From assembly GCF_040869045.1 (NCBI RefSeq), contig NC_090319.1:346746302-346810301 (forward strand): a stretch of 64,000 nucleotides of DNA, written 5' to 3'. Source of the DNA: Eurosta solidaginis. Its lineage: Eukaryota; Arthropoda; Insecta; Diptera; Tephritidae. Within the stretch, counting starts at the first letter, position 1. Every line of letters begins with the position of its first letter. The notes under the pieces are model-generated. The model was not told where the DNA came from. It saw nothing but the letters and a program-made list of their open reading frames with translations, and searched no databases. The translations under genes were made by a program, and so were the position numbers. Of the stretch, positions 31,761 to 41,292 are shown in pieces.

Positions 31761-32477
31761 TATACCCAGCTGTACTTGTACACAGGGTATTATAACTTTG
31801 ATTGGATTACGGTTGGTTGTACAGGTATAAAGGAATCGAGAATGATATATACTTCCATATATCAAAACCATCAGGATCGAAAATAAATTTGATTGACCCA
31901 TTTCCGTCCGCCCGTCTGTCCCTTTACACGATAACTTGAGTAAGTATTGAGATATTTTCACCAAATTTGGTACACAAGCTTATCTGCACCCAGAATAGAT
32001 TGGTATTGAAAACGAGAGAAATCGGATGATAACCACGCCCACTTTTTATATATAAAACAGTTTGGAAAACCCAAAAAACCTGACTATTTAGTAAATAATA
32101 CACCAAGAATGTTGAAATTTGACGTGTGGACTGATAATGAGACTCTTGATAGAAATTTGAAAAAAAAAAATTTAAAATGGGTGTTGCACCGTCCACTTGT
32201 GATAAAATGAATTTTACAAATATTATTAATCATAAATCAAAAATCGTTAAACCTATCGTAACAAAATTCGTCAGAAGGGGCGGTCTTTTATGACTAAGCA
32301 AATTTCTATGTTTCGGGAGCCATAACTCGAAGAAAAATTAGTTCAGAATGGATGTATATATAACATTGCGGAGCCTTGTAACGCTATTAAGCACACAAAA
32401 CAAACAACAACAGCATTTCAAGTGTACAGCTGGGTATGTAATATTCGGTTTCACCCGAACTTAGACTTCCTTACTTA
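31761..32477 (+). mobile_element. DINE-like repeat family B, plus copy
   Basis: It runs from TATACCCAGCTGTACTTG through a TTCCGTCCGCCCGTCTGTCC block and GATAACTTGAGTAAG, and ends CAGCTGGGTATGTAATATTCG, hairpin TTCGGTTTCACCCGAA, CTTCCTTACTTATT. It faces the copy at 29757-31600 with about 160 bp between them. It lacks the Helitron and so shows its empty site. Confidence 0.8.
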
Positions 32478-32876
32478 TTAACGAATAAATATGAAAAAAC
32501 AATGGTACACGTAATTAGTTTTATCTGTTTGCAAACTGCTAATGTTATATTGTATACTGCCACAAAGCCATAATTGTTAGCAGTGCGCTAAACTTTGACT
32601 CACAACACTGCTCGAAATTAGGTTTAGTTTGTTTCAATTGTTTGGCCTAATTCTTATGAGGGGGAGGGGGGGGTAAATATTTTTCTAACTGGTCTCTAAG
32701 GTGGTTCTCGAAAAGTGGCACTCTAACTTCACATGAAGTTGGCGTGACACTCGATAATTTCTAAAATATAGACGTGGTAAATTTTTTTGTTTCACGGATA
32801 AATTACGGCAAATTCACGGCAATTTACCCAATAGTTAACTTTTTTCCACGTAAAAATTAGCTTGCCAACTTCAGAG
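32478..32876. other. No gene recognised
   Basis: Contains a purine-rich run GAGGGGGAGGGGGGGG near 32660. Nothing else identified. Confidence 0.4.
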
Positions 32877-33014
32877 AGGTCTAAACATATCGACATAAAG
32901 GTGAAGTGCATACAAGAGAAGCTGGGAGATAAGTCGTTAAAGCTAGAGTACATTTCAACAAGCGATATTATGGTAGATGGTTTAACGAAGGCTATACCGG
33001 CTGTGAAGAATTAA
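32877..33014 (+). pseudogene. C-terminus of a copia-type polyprotein
   Basis: The frame reads RSKHIDIKVKCIQEKLGDKS, LKLEYISTSDIMVDGLTKAI and stops at TAA 33012-33014. The pattern SKHIDIK ... STSDxxxDGLTK is the end of the Ty1/copia RNase H domain. Only the last 45 residues remain. The rest of the copia 3' end resumes on the other side of the gypsy insertion at 39536. Confidence 0.88.
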
Positions 33015-33054
33015 TCTGTTATTTTTGGAATAGGTATATAGTAAACTTACATAT

Positions 33055-33778
33055 TGTAACAACGAATTTGCTTGCAAATCCTCTTATTTGCAATCCTCTG
33101 CTAAGTTCGAATCACTAAACTGTTGAATAAATAACTCCAATTTGTAATAATGCAAAATGGCCTTTATTAAAGTACTTCACAATACACTCAAACTGTGCAA
33201 CGAATAGCTTGCTTAATAACCACACTGATTGATAGCTCAATGAAACTCTACTATTCAAAATAATACTGCTATTGCTCGCTAGATATCGTCTTAATCGCAA
33301 CTGCTTGATAACTCAAATCAAACTGAATTACTTCTTACTCGCCTGCACCGCTTTTATAGTTTACGCTGCATACTTCTAGGCTCTTCGATTTCCCGAAGTT
33401 ACTAGTTGTTTCGGCTACAAAATTGCCAGCCACAACTACGTGCACAAATTATTGCCCTCTCTTGTGACCACTGAGATAAGATATATGCATGTGTTTGTGC
33501 ATTGCCGCTCCGCTGCTCGTATACGTACATATGTGTAGACGCAATTATTTATTCGTTTATGTAGATACATAAAGATTGAATTATTGATGTGAATGTTTGT
33601 AGTTTACAGTCTCTCGCGCGCATATAGGCATATAAGTAAATGCATCTGTGTGTGACATCTCTCTGGGCTGCCTTATATATGTGTATACTTGATTTAATTA
33701 TTAACGTAAATACTGCTTGGCATGGCCTTAGCATCGCCTTAGTGATGGGATAATTTAGTGATGCTAATATCCGTGACA
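33055..33778 (-). repeat. 3' LTR of the gypsy element
   Basis: 724 bp, TGTAACAACGAATTTG ... CCGTGACA as printed, with TG...CA ends. It differs from the 5' LTR by an extra AAC after TGTAAC. Open frames inside it (33115-33300, 33549-33779) recur identically in the other LTR and are not genes. Confidence 0.95.
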
Positions 33779-33791
33779 CTGCCCTCCACCT
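33779..33791 (-). promoter_or_regulatory. Polypurine tract for plus-strand priming
   Basis: On the minus strand AGGTGGAGGGCAG directly precedes the 3' LTR start TGTCACGG. It overlaps the last base pairs of the pol frame. Confidence 0.75.
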
Positions 33792-36700
33792 AAGTCTGAT
33801 CGTCCCGATCAGACAAATCTTTCGATCTAAATGTTGCTAGCCTTTCCAAATGGACCACCTTCATTTTGGTTCGTGGTTTACCGATGGTCTGTATGCGGTA
33901 CACTACATCGTTGATCCGTTTTACAACTTTGTATGGGCCTTCCCAATTACACTGCAATTTCGGGGACAAACCTTTTTTACGTTGTGGGTTGTATAACAGC
34001 ACCAAATCTCCTTCCTGAAAACCTTCTGAATTAATTGCTTTATCGTATCTGGCTTTCATCTTGTCACTCATAATCTTTGTTCGTTGCCTTATTACATCAT
34101 GTATTTCTCTTAGCTCTTCTTCCAAATCACTAGTGGATTTCCTGACATTTCTCTCCGCATTGGCATCTATCCCAAACTTCAAATCAGCTGGCAGTCTAAG
34201 GTCATTGCCAAAAATTACTTTTGCAGGGGTTTGGCCCGTTGTCTCATGCACTGCTGATCGGTAAGCCATCAAGAATAATGGTATGCGGGTATCCCATTCT
34301 TTATGGTACTTGTCCACTACTTTCCTTAAGTGCTCCTCCAATGTTCTATTGAATCGTTCTACCATACCATCGGATTGAGGATGCAATGCAGTTGTCCGTG
34401 TTTTTCGAATGCCCAATGACTTACACATTTCCTGGAACACAGCTGATTCGAAATTCCTGCCTTGGTCAGAATGTAACTCCATTGGTACACCATACCTTGC
34501 AACCCAATTGTTTATAAACACTTCTGCTACCGTTTCCGCTTCTTGATTTGGGATTGGGTATACCTCTGGCCATTTGCTGAAATAATCCATAACTACCAGT
34601 ACATATTTGTTTCCGCCGTTGCTAGTAGGAAATGGACCGGCGACATCCATAGCGATCCTTTCAAATGGCGCACCTGAGTTATATTGCTTCATCTGGCCAT
34701 GACTTCGTGTTCTGGGCCCTTTCGCTCTGCTGCAAACCTCGCAGTTCGCAATCCACTCAGTGACCGACTGACGGCAACCAACCCAATAGAATCTCTGTTT
34801 AATCTTCTCGAGCGTCTTCGTGATTCCAAGATGACCTCCGCTTGGACCATTATGCAGCTCGCTGAGCACATCAGGAATCCTCTTTCTGGGAACAACTATC
34901 AGTTTATTCTTGTATTTACCATCCTCACTCTCCCATACTCGATGAAGGCAACCGGATATTAATTCTAAACTGTTCCACTGTGCCCAATATGACTTCGCAA
35001 TGGGACTCTCTGCTGACATCTCTTCTCTGTTTGGTCTTTCATTTCGTTCGAGCCCTTGCATAACACGTGACAGATCTGCATCTTCTAGCTGGCACTTTCT
35101 TAGCTGTTCCTTGTCCCATTCATCTGTACATGTTATATTCATTAGCCGGACATCTATAATGTCTTCTTTAGCCTCGGCTTTTGAACAGTGCTTGCATTCC
35201 AAACTACATGGTCTTCGTGACATTGCATCAGAATTTCCATGGGTACTACCTTTCCGATGCTCAATGGAAAAGTCGTAGCTTTGTAGTCGCTCGATCCACC
35301 GTGCCAATTGTCCTTCCGGATTACGGAACTGCAGAAGCCATTTCAACGCTGCGTGATCTGTCCTGACACGGAATCGCTGGCCGTAGAGGTATTTGTGAAA
35401 ATGTTTAATGCAGTCTACCAATGCCAACAGCTCTCTCCGCGTAACACAGTAGTTCCTCTCTGGTTTTCCAATCGAACGGCTGTAATATGCAACTACCTTC
35501 TCCTGTCCATCGACCAGTTGTGATAAAACGCCTCCTATAGCATATCCACTCGCATCTGTATCCAGAATAAATGTTGCTCCTGGAATCGGATATGCTAACA
35601 TTGGGGCAGTGCACAAACGCTCCTTCAATGTTTGGAAAGCCACTTCTTGCTCCTTCTTCCATTCAAAAGCTTTGTTTTTTCTTGTAAGCTCATGGAGGCT
35701 ATGGGCTACGCTGGAAAAATTTGGTACAAATCGGCGGTAATATGTGCACAGCCCAAGAAAACTTCTCAATTCATGTAGGTTCTGTGGTCTTGGCCAATCC
35801 TTTACAGCCTCTATTTTTTCGTTCGCAGTGCAGATACCCTCTGTCGTTACCTTGTGACCCAAATAATTGACTTCCTTTTTAAACAGCGCACACTTTTTGG
35901 GACTTAACTTCAGACCAGCGCCAGCTATTCTCTGGAAAACTTCCTCCAAGTTCTTAAGATGTTCATCAAAGTTCTTGCCCAATACGATGATGTCGTCCAG
36001 GTACACCAAGCATGTTTTCCAATGTAGTCCTTTCAGTACCTGGTCCATGAGTCTCTCAAAAGTAGCTGGTGCATTACAAAGTCCAAAAGGCATCACTGTA
36101 AATTGCCAAAGACCATCTCCGACGCTGAAGGCTGTTTTCTCTTTGTCTTCCTCCTTTACCTCCACTTGCCAGTAGCCGCTTTTCAAGTCCAGTGTGGAAA
36201 ACCATTTCGTACCAGAGAGCGAGTCCAGAGTGTCGTCAATTCTTGGCAATGGGTAGCTATCCTTTTTCGTAACGTCATTCAACTTCCGGTAGTCCACGCA
36301 AAACCTCATTTTTCCATCCTTCTTCTTTACAAGTACTACCGGTGAGCTCCAGGGACTAGCTGATGGTTCGATGACGCCGCTGTCGCTCATTTCTTGTATA
36401 ATTTGACTCACAACTTGCCGCTTCGCCAGTGGAACACTACGTGGAGCTTGACGGATCGGCCTCGCATCTCCAGTGTCAATTTGATGTTTCACAACGTTGG
36501 TGCGGCCTGGTTTAGAACCATCCTGGTCAAATATGTTCGCGTACTTTAGGAGCAGTTGTTTTGCCTTACTCTGATATGCTTCCTCCAGCCCCTGCGTCCA
36601 TGCCGTGATGTCATTTGAAAGATTAGTATTACTAGCTGAAACGTGTTCCTGGAGCTGTTCACAGTTAATAACTACTTCAGCCTCTTGGCATCTTCCCAAA

Positions 36701-37389
36701 ATAGCTCCTTTAGTCAGTTTGAGTGGTGAATTGAACTCATTGAGTACTCTTACCGGAACACGTCCATCTTGTTTTGTCATAGCCAGGGTTTTTCCTACAA
36801 GTATGTTCAGTGCTGATTTGTTTGCTGCTTCGACAACCCACAATTTGTTTGTCCCACAATCTCCATCAACCTTTGCCCAGATGACTGCTTCGGATTTTGG
36901 TGGTATTCGCTGACTCTCTTCCACCAGCACTCGTTTACTGCTGTAGCCTCTCTCGTAGCCGAAATTAAGTGGTACATCCATGTTCTTATATCGCATCGTC
37001 TTGCTTTGCATGTCGATCTTGATGCCCTGGTCGATTAAGAAGTCCACTCCAATTATGATTTCATCAACAATCTCTGCCACTATAAAATTGTGTACTACCG
37101 TGACGTTCCCAATTGCGACTTCACATGATACTTCTCCTAGAACCGTGCTGTCTTCTCCAGTGGCTGTACGCAATCTTGCTCCATGCAATGGTGTTATCTT
37201 CTTGTTGACTAAATCCGCTCGAATGATGGAATGAGATGCACCCGTATCTACAGTCAGTAAACGTTCCTTTCCATCCACATGTCCTCCGACAGTAAGATTG
37301 TTTGACCTTCTTCCAATTTGTGAGATAGAGATTATGGGGCATTCAATTGAGGGAGCCAGCTGTCGCCCCTTGCGGCTGACTCGCTTTAG
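33790..37389 (-). CDS. pol: Gypsy Pol: protease, RT, RNase H, integrase
   Basis: About 1200 residues if entered by -1 frameshift from gag; 1162 from the GTG at 37278. Using the latter numbering: protease DTGAS (11-15); reverse transcriptase FCVDYRKLND (about 326-335) and YLDD (426-429); RNase H TDAS (574-577); integrase zinc finger H809, H816, C846, C849; integrase catalytic triad D878, D938, E974; C-terminal GDLVLLYNP and WEGPYKVV fold. The order PR-RT-RH-IN is that of Ty3/gypsy. No chromodomain is visible. No stop or frameshift interrupts it. There is no ATG upstream of the protease, which supports production as a Gag-Pol fusion. Its stop lies at the polypurine tract, and no env follows. 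Confidence 0.95.
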   Translation of the reverse strand, partial: LKRVSRKGRQLAPSIECPIISISQIGRRSNNLTVGGHVDGKERLLTVDTGASHSIIRADLVNKKITPLHGARLRTATGEDSTVLGEVSCEVAIGNVTVVHNFIVAEIVDEIIIGVDFLIDQGIKIDMQSKTMRYKNMDVPLNFGYERGYSSKRVLVEESQRIPPKSEAVIWAKVDGDCGTNKLWVVEAANKSALNILVGKTLAMTKQDGRVPVRVLNEFNSPLKLTKGAILGRCQEAEVVINCEQLQEHVSASNTNLSNDITAWTQGLEEAYQSKAKQLLLKYANIFDQDGSKPGRTNVVKHQIDTGDARPIRQAPRSVPLAKRQVVSQIIQEMSDSGVIEPSASPWSSPVVLVKKKDGKMRFCVDYRKLNDVTKKDSYPLPRIDDTLDSLSGTKWFSTLDLKSGYWQVEVKEEDKEKTAFSVGDGLWQFTVMPFGLCNAPATFERLMDQVLKGLHWKTCLVYLDDIIVLGKNFDEHLKNLEEVFQRIAGAGLKLSPKKCALFKKEVNYLGHKVTTEGICTANEKIEAVKDWPRPQNLHELRSFLGLCTYYRRFVPNFSSVAHSLHELTRKNKAFEWKKEQEVAFQTLKERLCTAPMLAYPIPGATFILDTDASGYAIGGVLSQLVDGQEKVVAYYSRSIGKPERNYCVTRRELLALVDCIKHFHKYLYGQRFRVRTDHAALKWLLQFRNPEGQLARWIERLQSYDFSIEHRKGSTHGNSDAMSRRPCSLECKHCSKAEAKEDIIDVRLMNITCTDEWDKEQLRKCQLEDADLSRVMQGLERNERPNREEMSAESPIAKSYWAQWNSLELISGCLHRVWESEDGKYKNKLIVVPRKRIPDVLSELHNGPSGGHLGITKTLEKIKQRFYWVGCRQSVTEWIANCEVCSRAKGPRTRSHGQMKQYNSGAPFERIAMDVAGPFPTSNGGNKYVLVVMDYFSKWPEVYPIPNQEAETVAEVFINNWVARYGVPMELHSDQGRNFESAVFQEMCKSLGIRKTRTTALHPQSDGMVERFNRTLEEHLRKVVDKYHKEWDTRIPLFLMAYRSAVHETTGQTPAKVIFGNDLRLPADLKFGIDANAERNVRKSTSDLEEELREIHDVIRQRTKIMSDKMKARYDKAINSEGFQEGDLVLLYNPQRKKGLSPKLQCNWEGPYKVVKRINDVVYRIQTIGKPRTKMKVVHLERLATFRSKDLSDRDDQT

Positions 37390-38759
37390 TTTAACGATTG
37401 AGTGGACTTGGAGATTTGCTCATCTCCTTCAGCTCTGCGTTTACGGCCACCCACATTGTTGGAGCTATTGGGACCGGTGCTGCAATGTCGTGCAATATGA
37501 CCTGGGTTGCCGCACTTGAAACATTTAATAACTCCGGCATTTTTCTGTTGTGATCCCTTCAGTGCTTCCAAAATTGTGTCTACCCATTCTGGCCTTTCTA
37601 CTTCTACACGATGAGCCTTATATGCTGGTTTACTTAATAGGGAGGCAGTTTCCTGAGTCAATGCATGTGATACCGTTTCAGCAAATGTCAGTTTTGGGTT
37701 CGCGTATGTAGCTCGCTTCGTTTCCACGTCTCGTATGCCATTTATAAAACTCTGGATTTTTACCCTCTCGGTGTATTCCACGGGTGCGTCCGCATTTGCG
37801 AGATGAGCCAACCTTTCAACATCTGAAGCAAACTCCTGCAATGTCTCATTTGCTTTTTGGTAGCGGTTTTGCAACTCAATTTGGAATATCTGTTTTCTAT
37901 GCTCGCTTCCATAACGTCGTTCTACAGCAGCCATCAATGCTTCATAATTGTTCCGCTCTCCTTCGGGAATCGTCTGTAGGATTTCCGCTGCTGGCCCCTT
38001 CAATGCCACGAACAATGCAGCAACTTTATCTTCCGCATTCCAGTTGTTCACTGCTGCGGTCTTCTCAAACTGAAGCTTGAAGACCTGGAAAGGAACAGAA
38101 CCGTCAAAAGATGGAGTTTTTACCTTTGTATTACTCGCTGAAGCAGCCGGCCGATTAAGTTGCAATTCCTGTATACGACCTCTCAACGCATCCACCTCTG
38201 CCTCGAATTTTTGTTCAAACTGCATTATTTTTTCGTCCATGCGCGCTTCGAGTTTTGATGATATACGCGCCTCTTGTGCTTCTAGTTGTACTGTTATGCG
38301 TGTCTCTTGTTCTTTCAGTTGGGTTGCCATATATGTCTTTTGTTCTTCCAGCTGTGATGACATATTTGTGGATATTTGTGATGACATTTCTGTTATACGT
38401 GCCTCTTGTGCTTCCATCTTGGATGTTAAAAGTGTCTCCTGCGATTCTAGTTGTGATGCCATATATGTCTTCTGTTCCGCCAGTTGAGATGACACTGTCG
38501 ATGTTTGAGCAGATATTGCAGCTAAAATCAGGTTCAAGTCTGTACTGGTAACCGTCTGCGATGTTTCGTTCTTCTCTTCAATTTTTGTTGTTTCCTCGCC
38601 ATCAAGATGAAAGACATGCTCTTCCACATCAATTCCTTCTGCTTCCATTGCTTCTCGTAGCCGTGCCTGAAGTTCGAGTTTAACGCCGCTTGTATTCAAT
38701 CCACGGCTCTCCAACTCCTTCTTCAGTTGCGGGATCTTCAATTCACTTAACTTTGCCAT
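37386..38759 (-). CDS. gag: Gypsy Gag with SAP domain, coiled coil and zinc knuckle
   Basis: 457 residues from an ATG 52 nt inside the 5' LTR edge. Residues 1-40 (MAKLSELKIPQLKKELESRG, then GVKLELQARL) match the SAP motif, a small DNA-binding helix-extended-helix found in chromatin proteins. Residues about 80-205 are heptad-like repeats of SQLEEQKTYMATQLKEQE type, predicted coiled coil. Residues about 215-360 form a retrotransposon capsid domain (FDGSVPFQVFKLQFE, ALFVALKGPAAEILQ). A single CCHC knuckle CFKCGNPGHIARHC lies near 415-430, followed by a basic GGRKRR stretch. Gag assembles particles and packages RNA. The stop TAA is preceded by the frameshift heptamer GTTAAAC, and pol follows in the -1 frame. 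Confidence 0.93.
   Translation of the reverse strand: MAKLSELKIPQLKKELESRGLNTSGVKLELQARLREAMEAEGIDVEEHVFHLDGEETTKIEEKNETSQTVTSTDLNLILAAISAQTSTVSSQLAEQKTYMASQLESQETLLTSKMEAQEARITEMSSQISTNMSSQLEEQKTYMATQLKEQETRITVQLEAQEARISSKLEARMDEKIMQFEQKFEAEVDALRGRIQELQLNRPAASASNTKVKTPSFDGSVPFQVFKLQFEKTAAVNNWNAEDKVAALFVALKGPAAEILQTIPEGERNNYEALMAAVERRYGSEHRKQIFQIELQNRYQKANETLQEFASDVERLAHLANADAPVEYTERVKIQSFINGIRDVETKRATYANPKLTFAETVSHALTQETASLLSKPAYKAHRVEVERPEWVDTILEALKGSQQKNAGVIKCFKCGNPGHIARHCSTGPNSSNNVGGRKRRAEGDEQISKSTQSLN
37389..37395 (-). promoter_or_regulatory. Candidate -1 ribosomal frameshift site, gag to pol
   Basis: The last gag codons are TCG TTA AAC TAA, so the heptamer G TTA AAC is in the correct register just before the stop. 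The same heptamer serves as a known slippery site in equine arteritis virus. The pol frame is the -1 frame and is open from here. A downstream stimulatory structure was not resolved by hand. Confidence 0.75.
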
Positions 38760-38796
38760 GTCCTTGTTGTCCTCTAGAATTTATTCAACAATTCCT

Positions 38797-38808
38797 CTTC
38801 TGACACCA
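38797..38808 (-). promoter_or_regulatory. Primer binding site, tRNA-Leu type
   Basis: On the minus strand, two bases after the 5' LTR, TGGTGTCAGAAG complements the 3' end CTTCTGACACCA. From memory this is the end of a fly tRNA-Leu with CCA added. Confidence 0.8.
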
Positions 38809-38810
38809 AT

Positions 38811-39531
38811 TGTAACGAATTTGCTTGCAAATCCTCTTATTTGCAATCCTCTGCTAAGTTCGAATCACTAAACTGTTGAATAAATAACTCCAATTTGTAA
38901 TAATGCAAAATGGCCTTTATTAAAGTACTTCACAATACACTCAAACTGTGCAACGAATAGCTTGCTTAATAACCACACTGATTGATAGCTCAATGAAACT
39001 CTACTATTCAAAATAATACTGCTATTGCTCGCTAGATATCGTCTTAATCGCAACTGCTTGATAACTCAAATCAAACTGAATTACTTCTTACTCGCCTGCA
39101 CCGCTTTTATAGTTTACGCTGCATACTTCTAGGCTCTTCGATTTCCCGAAGTTACTAGTTGTTTCGGCTACAAAATTGCCAGCCACAACTACGTGCACAA
39201 ATTATTGCCCTCTCTTGTGACCACTGAGATAAGATATATGCATGTGTTTGTGCATTGCCGCTCCGCTGCTCGTATACGTACATATGTGTAGACGCAATTA
39301 TTTATTCGTTTATGTAGATACATAAAGATTGAATTATTGATGTGAATGTTTGTAGTTTACAGTCTCTCGCGCGCATATAGGCATATAAGTAAATGCATCT
39401 GTGTGTGACATCTCTCTGGGCTGCCTTATATATGTGTATACTTGATTTAATTATTAACGTAAATACTGCTTGGCATGGCCTTAGCATCGCCTTAGTGATG
39501 GGATAATTTAGTGATGCTAATATCCGTGACA
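38811..39531 (-). repeat. 5' LTR of the gypsy element
   Basis: 721 bp, TGTAACGAATTTGCTT ... CCGTGACA as printed. Identical by eye to the other LTR apart from the 3-bp indel. Confidence 0.95.
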
Positions 39532-39535
39532 ATAT

Positions 39536-39792
39536 GTATTACTTAACATAATTTTTGCATTGTAAATATTTTGGATTTGAATTAATGGTAGTAAATTTTT
39601 ACTTATATATATATTGTCAATGTTGCCAGATGTTTTATTAAAGGGAAGTATTGTTACACAATATAGATCTGACAACTCTAATTATTAGTTTTCTTTTCAT
39701 AGTATTGCATTATATCTCTTGTTGTTATTATACTGAATAAAGCCAGTCGTCATATTATTTTGAAACTGTGTGTACAAATCTCCATTACAACA
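39536..39792 (+). mobile_element. Copia-type 3' end with short LTR
   Basis: This is the downstream continuation of the copia fragment at 32877-33050 after the gypsy insertion. A polypurine-like AAAGGGAAGTA (39640-39650) precedes a candidate 141-bp LTR at 39652-39792. The LTR starts TGTTACACAAT, contains the polyadenylation signal AATAAA near 39735 and ends ATTACAACA, with TGTT...AACA terminal inverted repeats. The rest of the element, including its 5' LTR, was not found. Confidence 0.75.
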
Positions 39793-40419
39793 ACTAGGGA
39801 CTCCAAATATTCTTGATTTAGTACATACACCATGTATTAGGTCCAAACGTGTTTTATGTCATCACAACGGCTTTTCAGTAGCTACTTGTGCGACCTGAGT
39901 GGCAGCCATTTTACCTTCTTTTGTATCTACCCAGGTCGCCTGCTTTTTAATGAGCATTTCATTATGATGTTCGTGATCATATGCGCATAATTTTATTTTT
40001 CAACGAACTTAATCAATCAATTTATATAAAATAACGAAAAAGGTAATAAAATAATGAGTTCGTTGCAAAAATTATTGTTGTCAACAATGTTATAAAAAAA
40101 GCTTAAATTCAGCTTATTTGCAACGAAAATTTTAAATTACCATAAGACCGGATTTCAATGGAACAAACTTTTGGAAAACAAATAAATCTCTAGGATAAAC
40201 ACAAGTTTATTTAATTAATTTAATTACTATCTAATTACGCTTGCTATTTAATTAAACCTAGATGGCAAATGGCGAAGTCTACGAAAATTTTTGAAGTTAC
40301 TTCATGCAATGGTGCAAAAGAGAAATGATAAAATCAACTATTGAGTTCATTAAATGGTTAAGTTAATTGAATAGATGGTGTGAAATAAGAGCAAATTTAA
40401 AATGTATAAGTGCATATAT
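39793..40419. other. No gene recognised
   Basis: AT-rich sequence before the MITE at 40420. Confidence 0.4.
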
Positions 40420-40579
40420 GTGACCAGGTCTATAAAAAGGTGGCTTATGACTCAAAAAAAAAAAAAAATTAAAAATTACTACTACTAAGAAACTGAAGAA
40501 ATGCATTCTTTATCTTTAACAGTTGTTTCTCGCAATTTCTTTTTTGAGTCATAAGCCACCTTTTCATAGACCGGGTCAC
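40420..40579. mobile_element. MITE, 160 bp
   Basis: Terminal inverted repeats of about 39 bp with two mismatches begin GTGACCAGGTCTAT (left) and, complemented, GTGACCCGGTCTAT (right). Both include AAAAGGTGGCTTATGACTC. The flanks are AT-rich (ATAT on both sides). No coding capacity. Confidence 0.88.
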
Positions 40580-40647
40580 ATATTTGTAAATAAATTAGAG
40601 TGCTGTATGTGTGGGTGATATTTTTCCTTGTCAATGTGCAAATCTTC

Positions 40648-40780
40648 GACTAATATGACCACATTGAAGCTTCTCGGCCATACCGCCCCAAACCCCCTAG
40701 TTCCATAAGGGACTTAGGGTTTGCCAAATCCACGCCTGCTAAAGAAGCAGGCTATAAATTGCGATGGCAACCTCATGAAT
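40648..40780 (+). mobile_element. Fragment of the poly(A) retroposon family
   Basis: It matches the middle of the 42243-42683 element in inverse orientation: ATGACCACATTGAAGCTTCT, CCCCTAGTTCCATAAGG, GCAGGCTATAAATTGCG and TGGCAACCTC. Both ends are missing. Confidence 0.7.
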
Positions 40781-41292
40781 TTAAAAATATTATATTCTCT
40801 CTACTATTGTCCTTTTGAGCTTTGAAGCTGTTTTCATAAAATTTTGTTCGCCTATCATTTTTACGCCTTTAAAGTTTGATTATCGTTTCACAAAACTATG
40901 TAAAAACAATTATGTAAAAGCTACTGCAGAGTTGAAACCATTCAAGAGCATGACGTCCATTCGGTGTGAATGATCACAATGCAAAGTGTAAAGTGGCAGA
41001 GTGAAAGAGCACCTAAAACTTGCACAGTGGGAGAGAAGAGTAGAGAAAGCATACATTGCATACTACTCATGTAAAAAGAGCGGAAAACAGAGAGCAGAAA
41101 CTGCTGCCCAAGGGCAAAGCTCATGATGTGGGTCTAGTGCACGGAGCGTCAGTGTGATGGCCTGCCCCAGACAAAAATAACAACATAGAAAAACGAAAAA
41201 AGAAACAATCGGTAAGCACGAGCTCGGGAAAAACTTAGGTCGTGTCCAACGCCTGGCAGCTGAAGGCTTAGCCATCAGACTTAGTTAGTGTA
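40781..41292. other. No gene recognised
   Basis: Short opposite frames at 40942-41275 show no protein features. Confidence 0.35.

Larger units (their letters stand above)
33055..39531 (-). mobile_element. Full-length Ty3/gypsy LTR retrotransposon
   Basis: A 6477-bp element on the minus strand with LTRs 38811-39531 (5') and 33055-33778 (3'), and a 4-bp duplication ATAT (33051-33054 and 39532-39535). It has a tRNA primer site, an intact SAP-domain gag, an intact pol in the -1 frame and a polypurine tract. There is no env ORF between pol and the 3' LTR. By eye the LTRs differ only by a 3-bp AAC duplication in the 3' LTR, so the insertion is recent. It interrupts a copia-type element. The relic at 8051-10210 is an older family member. 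Confidence 0.95.

Noticed and set aside
33115..33779. Short frames repeated identically at 38868-39532
   Set aside because: They lie within the two LTRs, which explains their identity; no protein features.
33055..33790. env gene after gypsy pol
   Set aside because: Pol ends at the polypurine tract directly before the 3' LTR, leaving no room.
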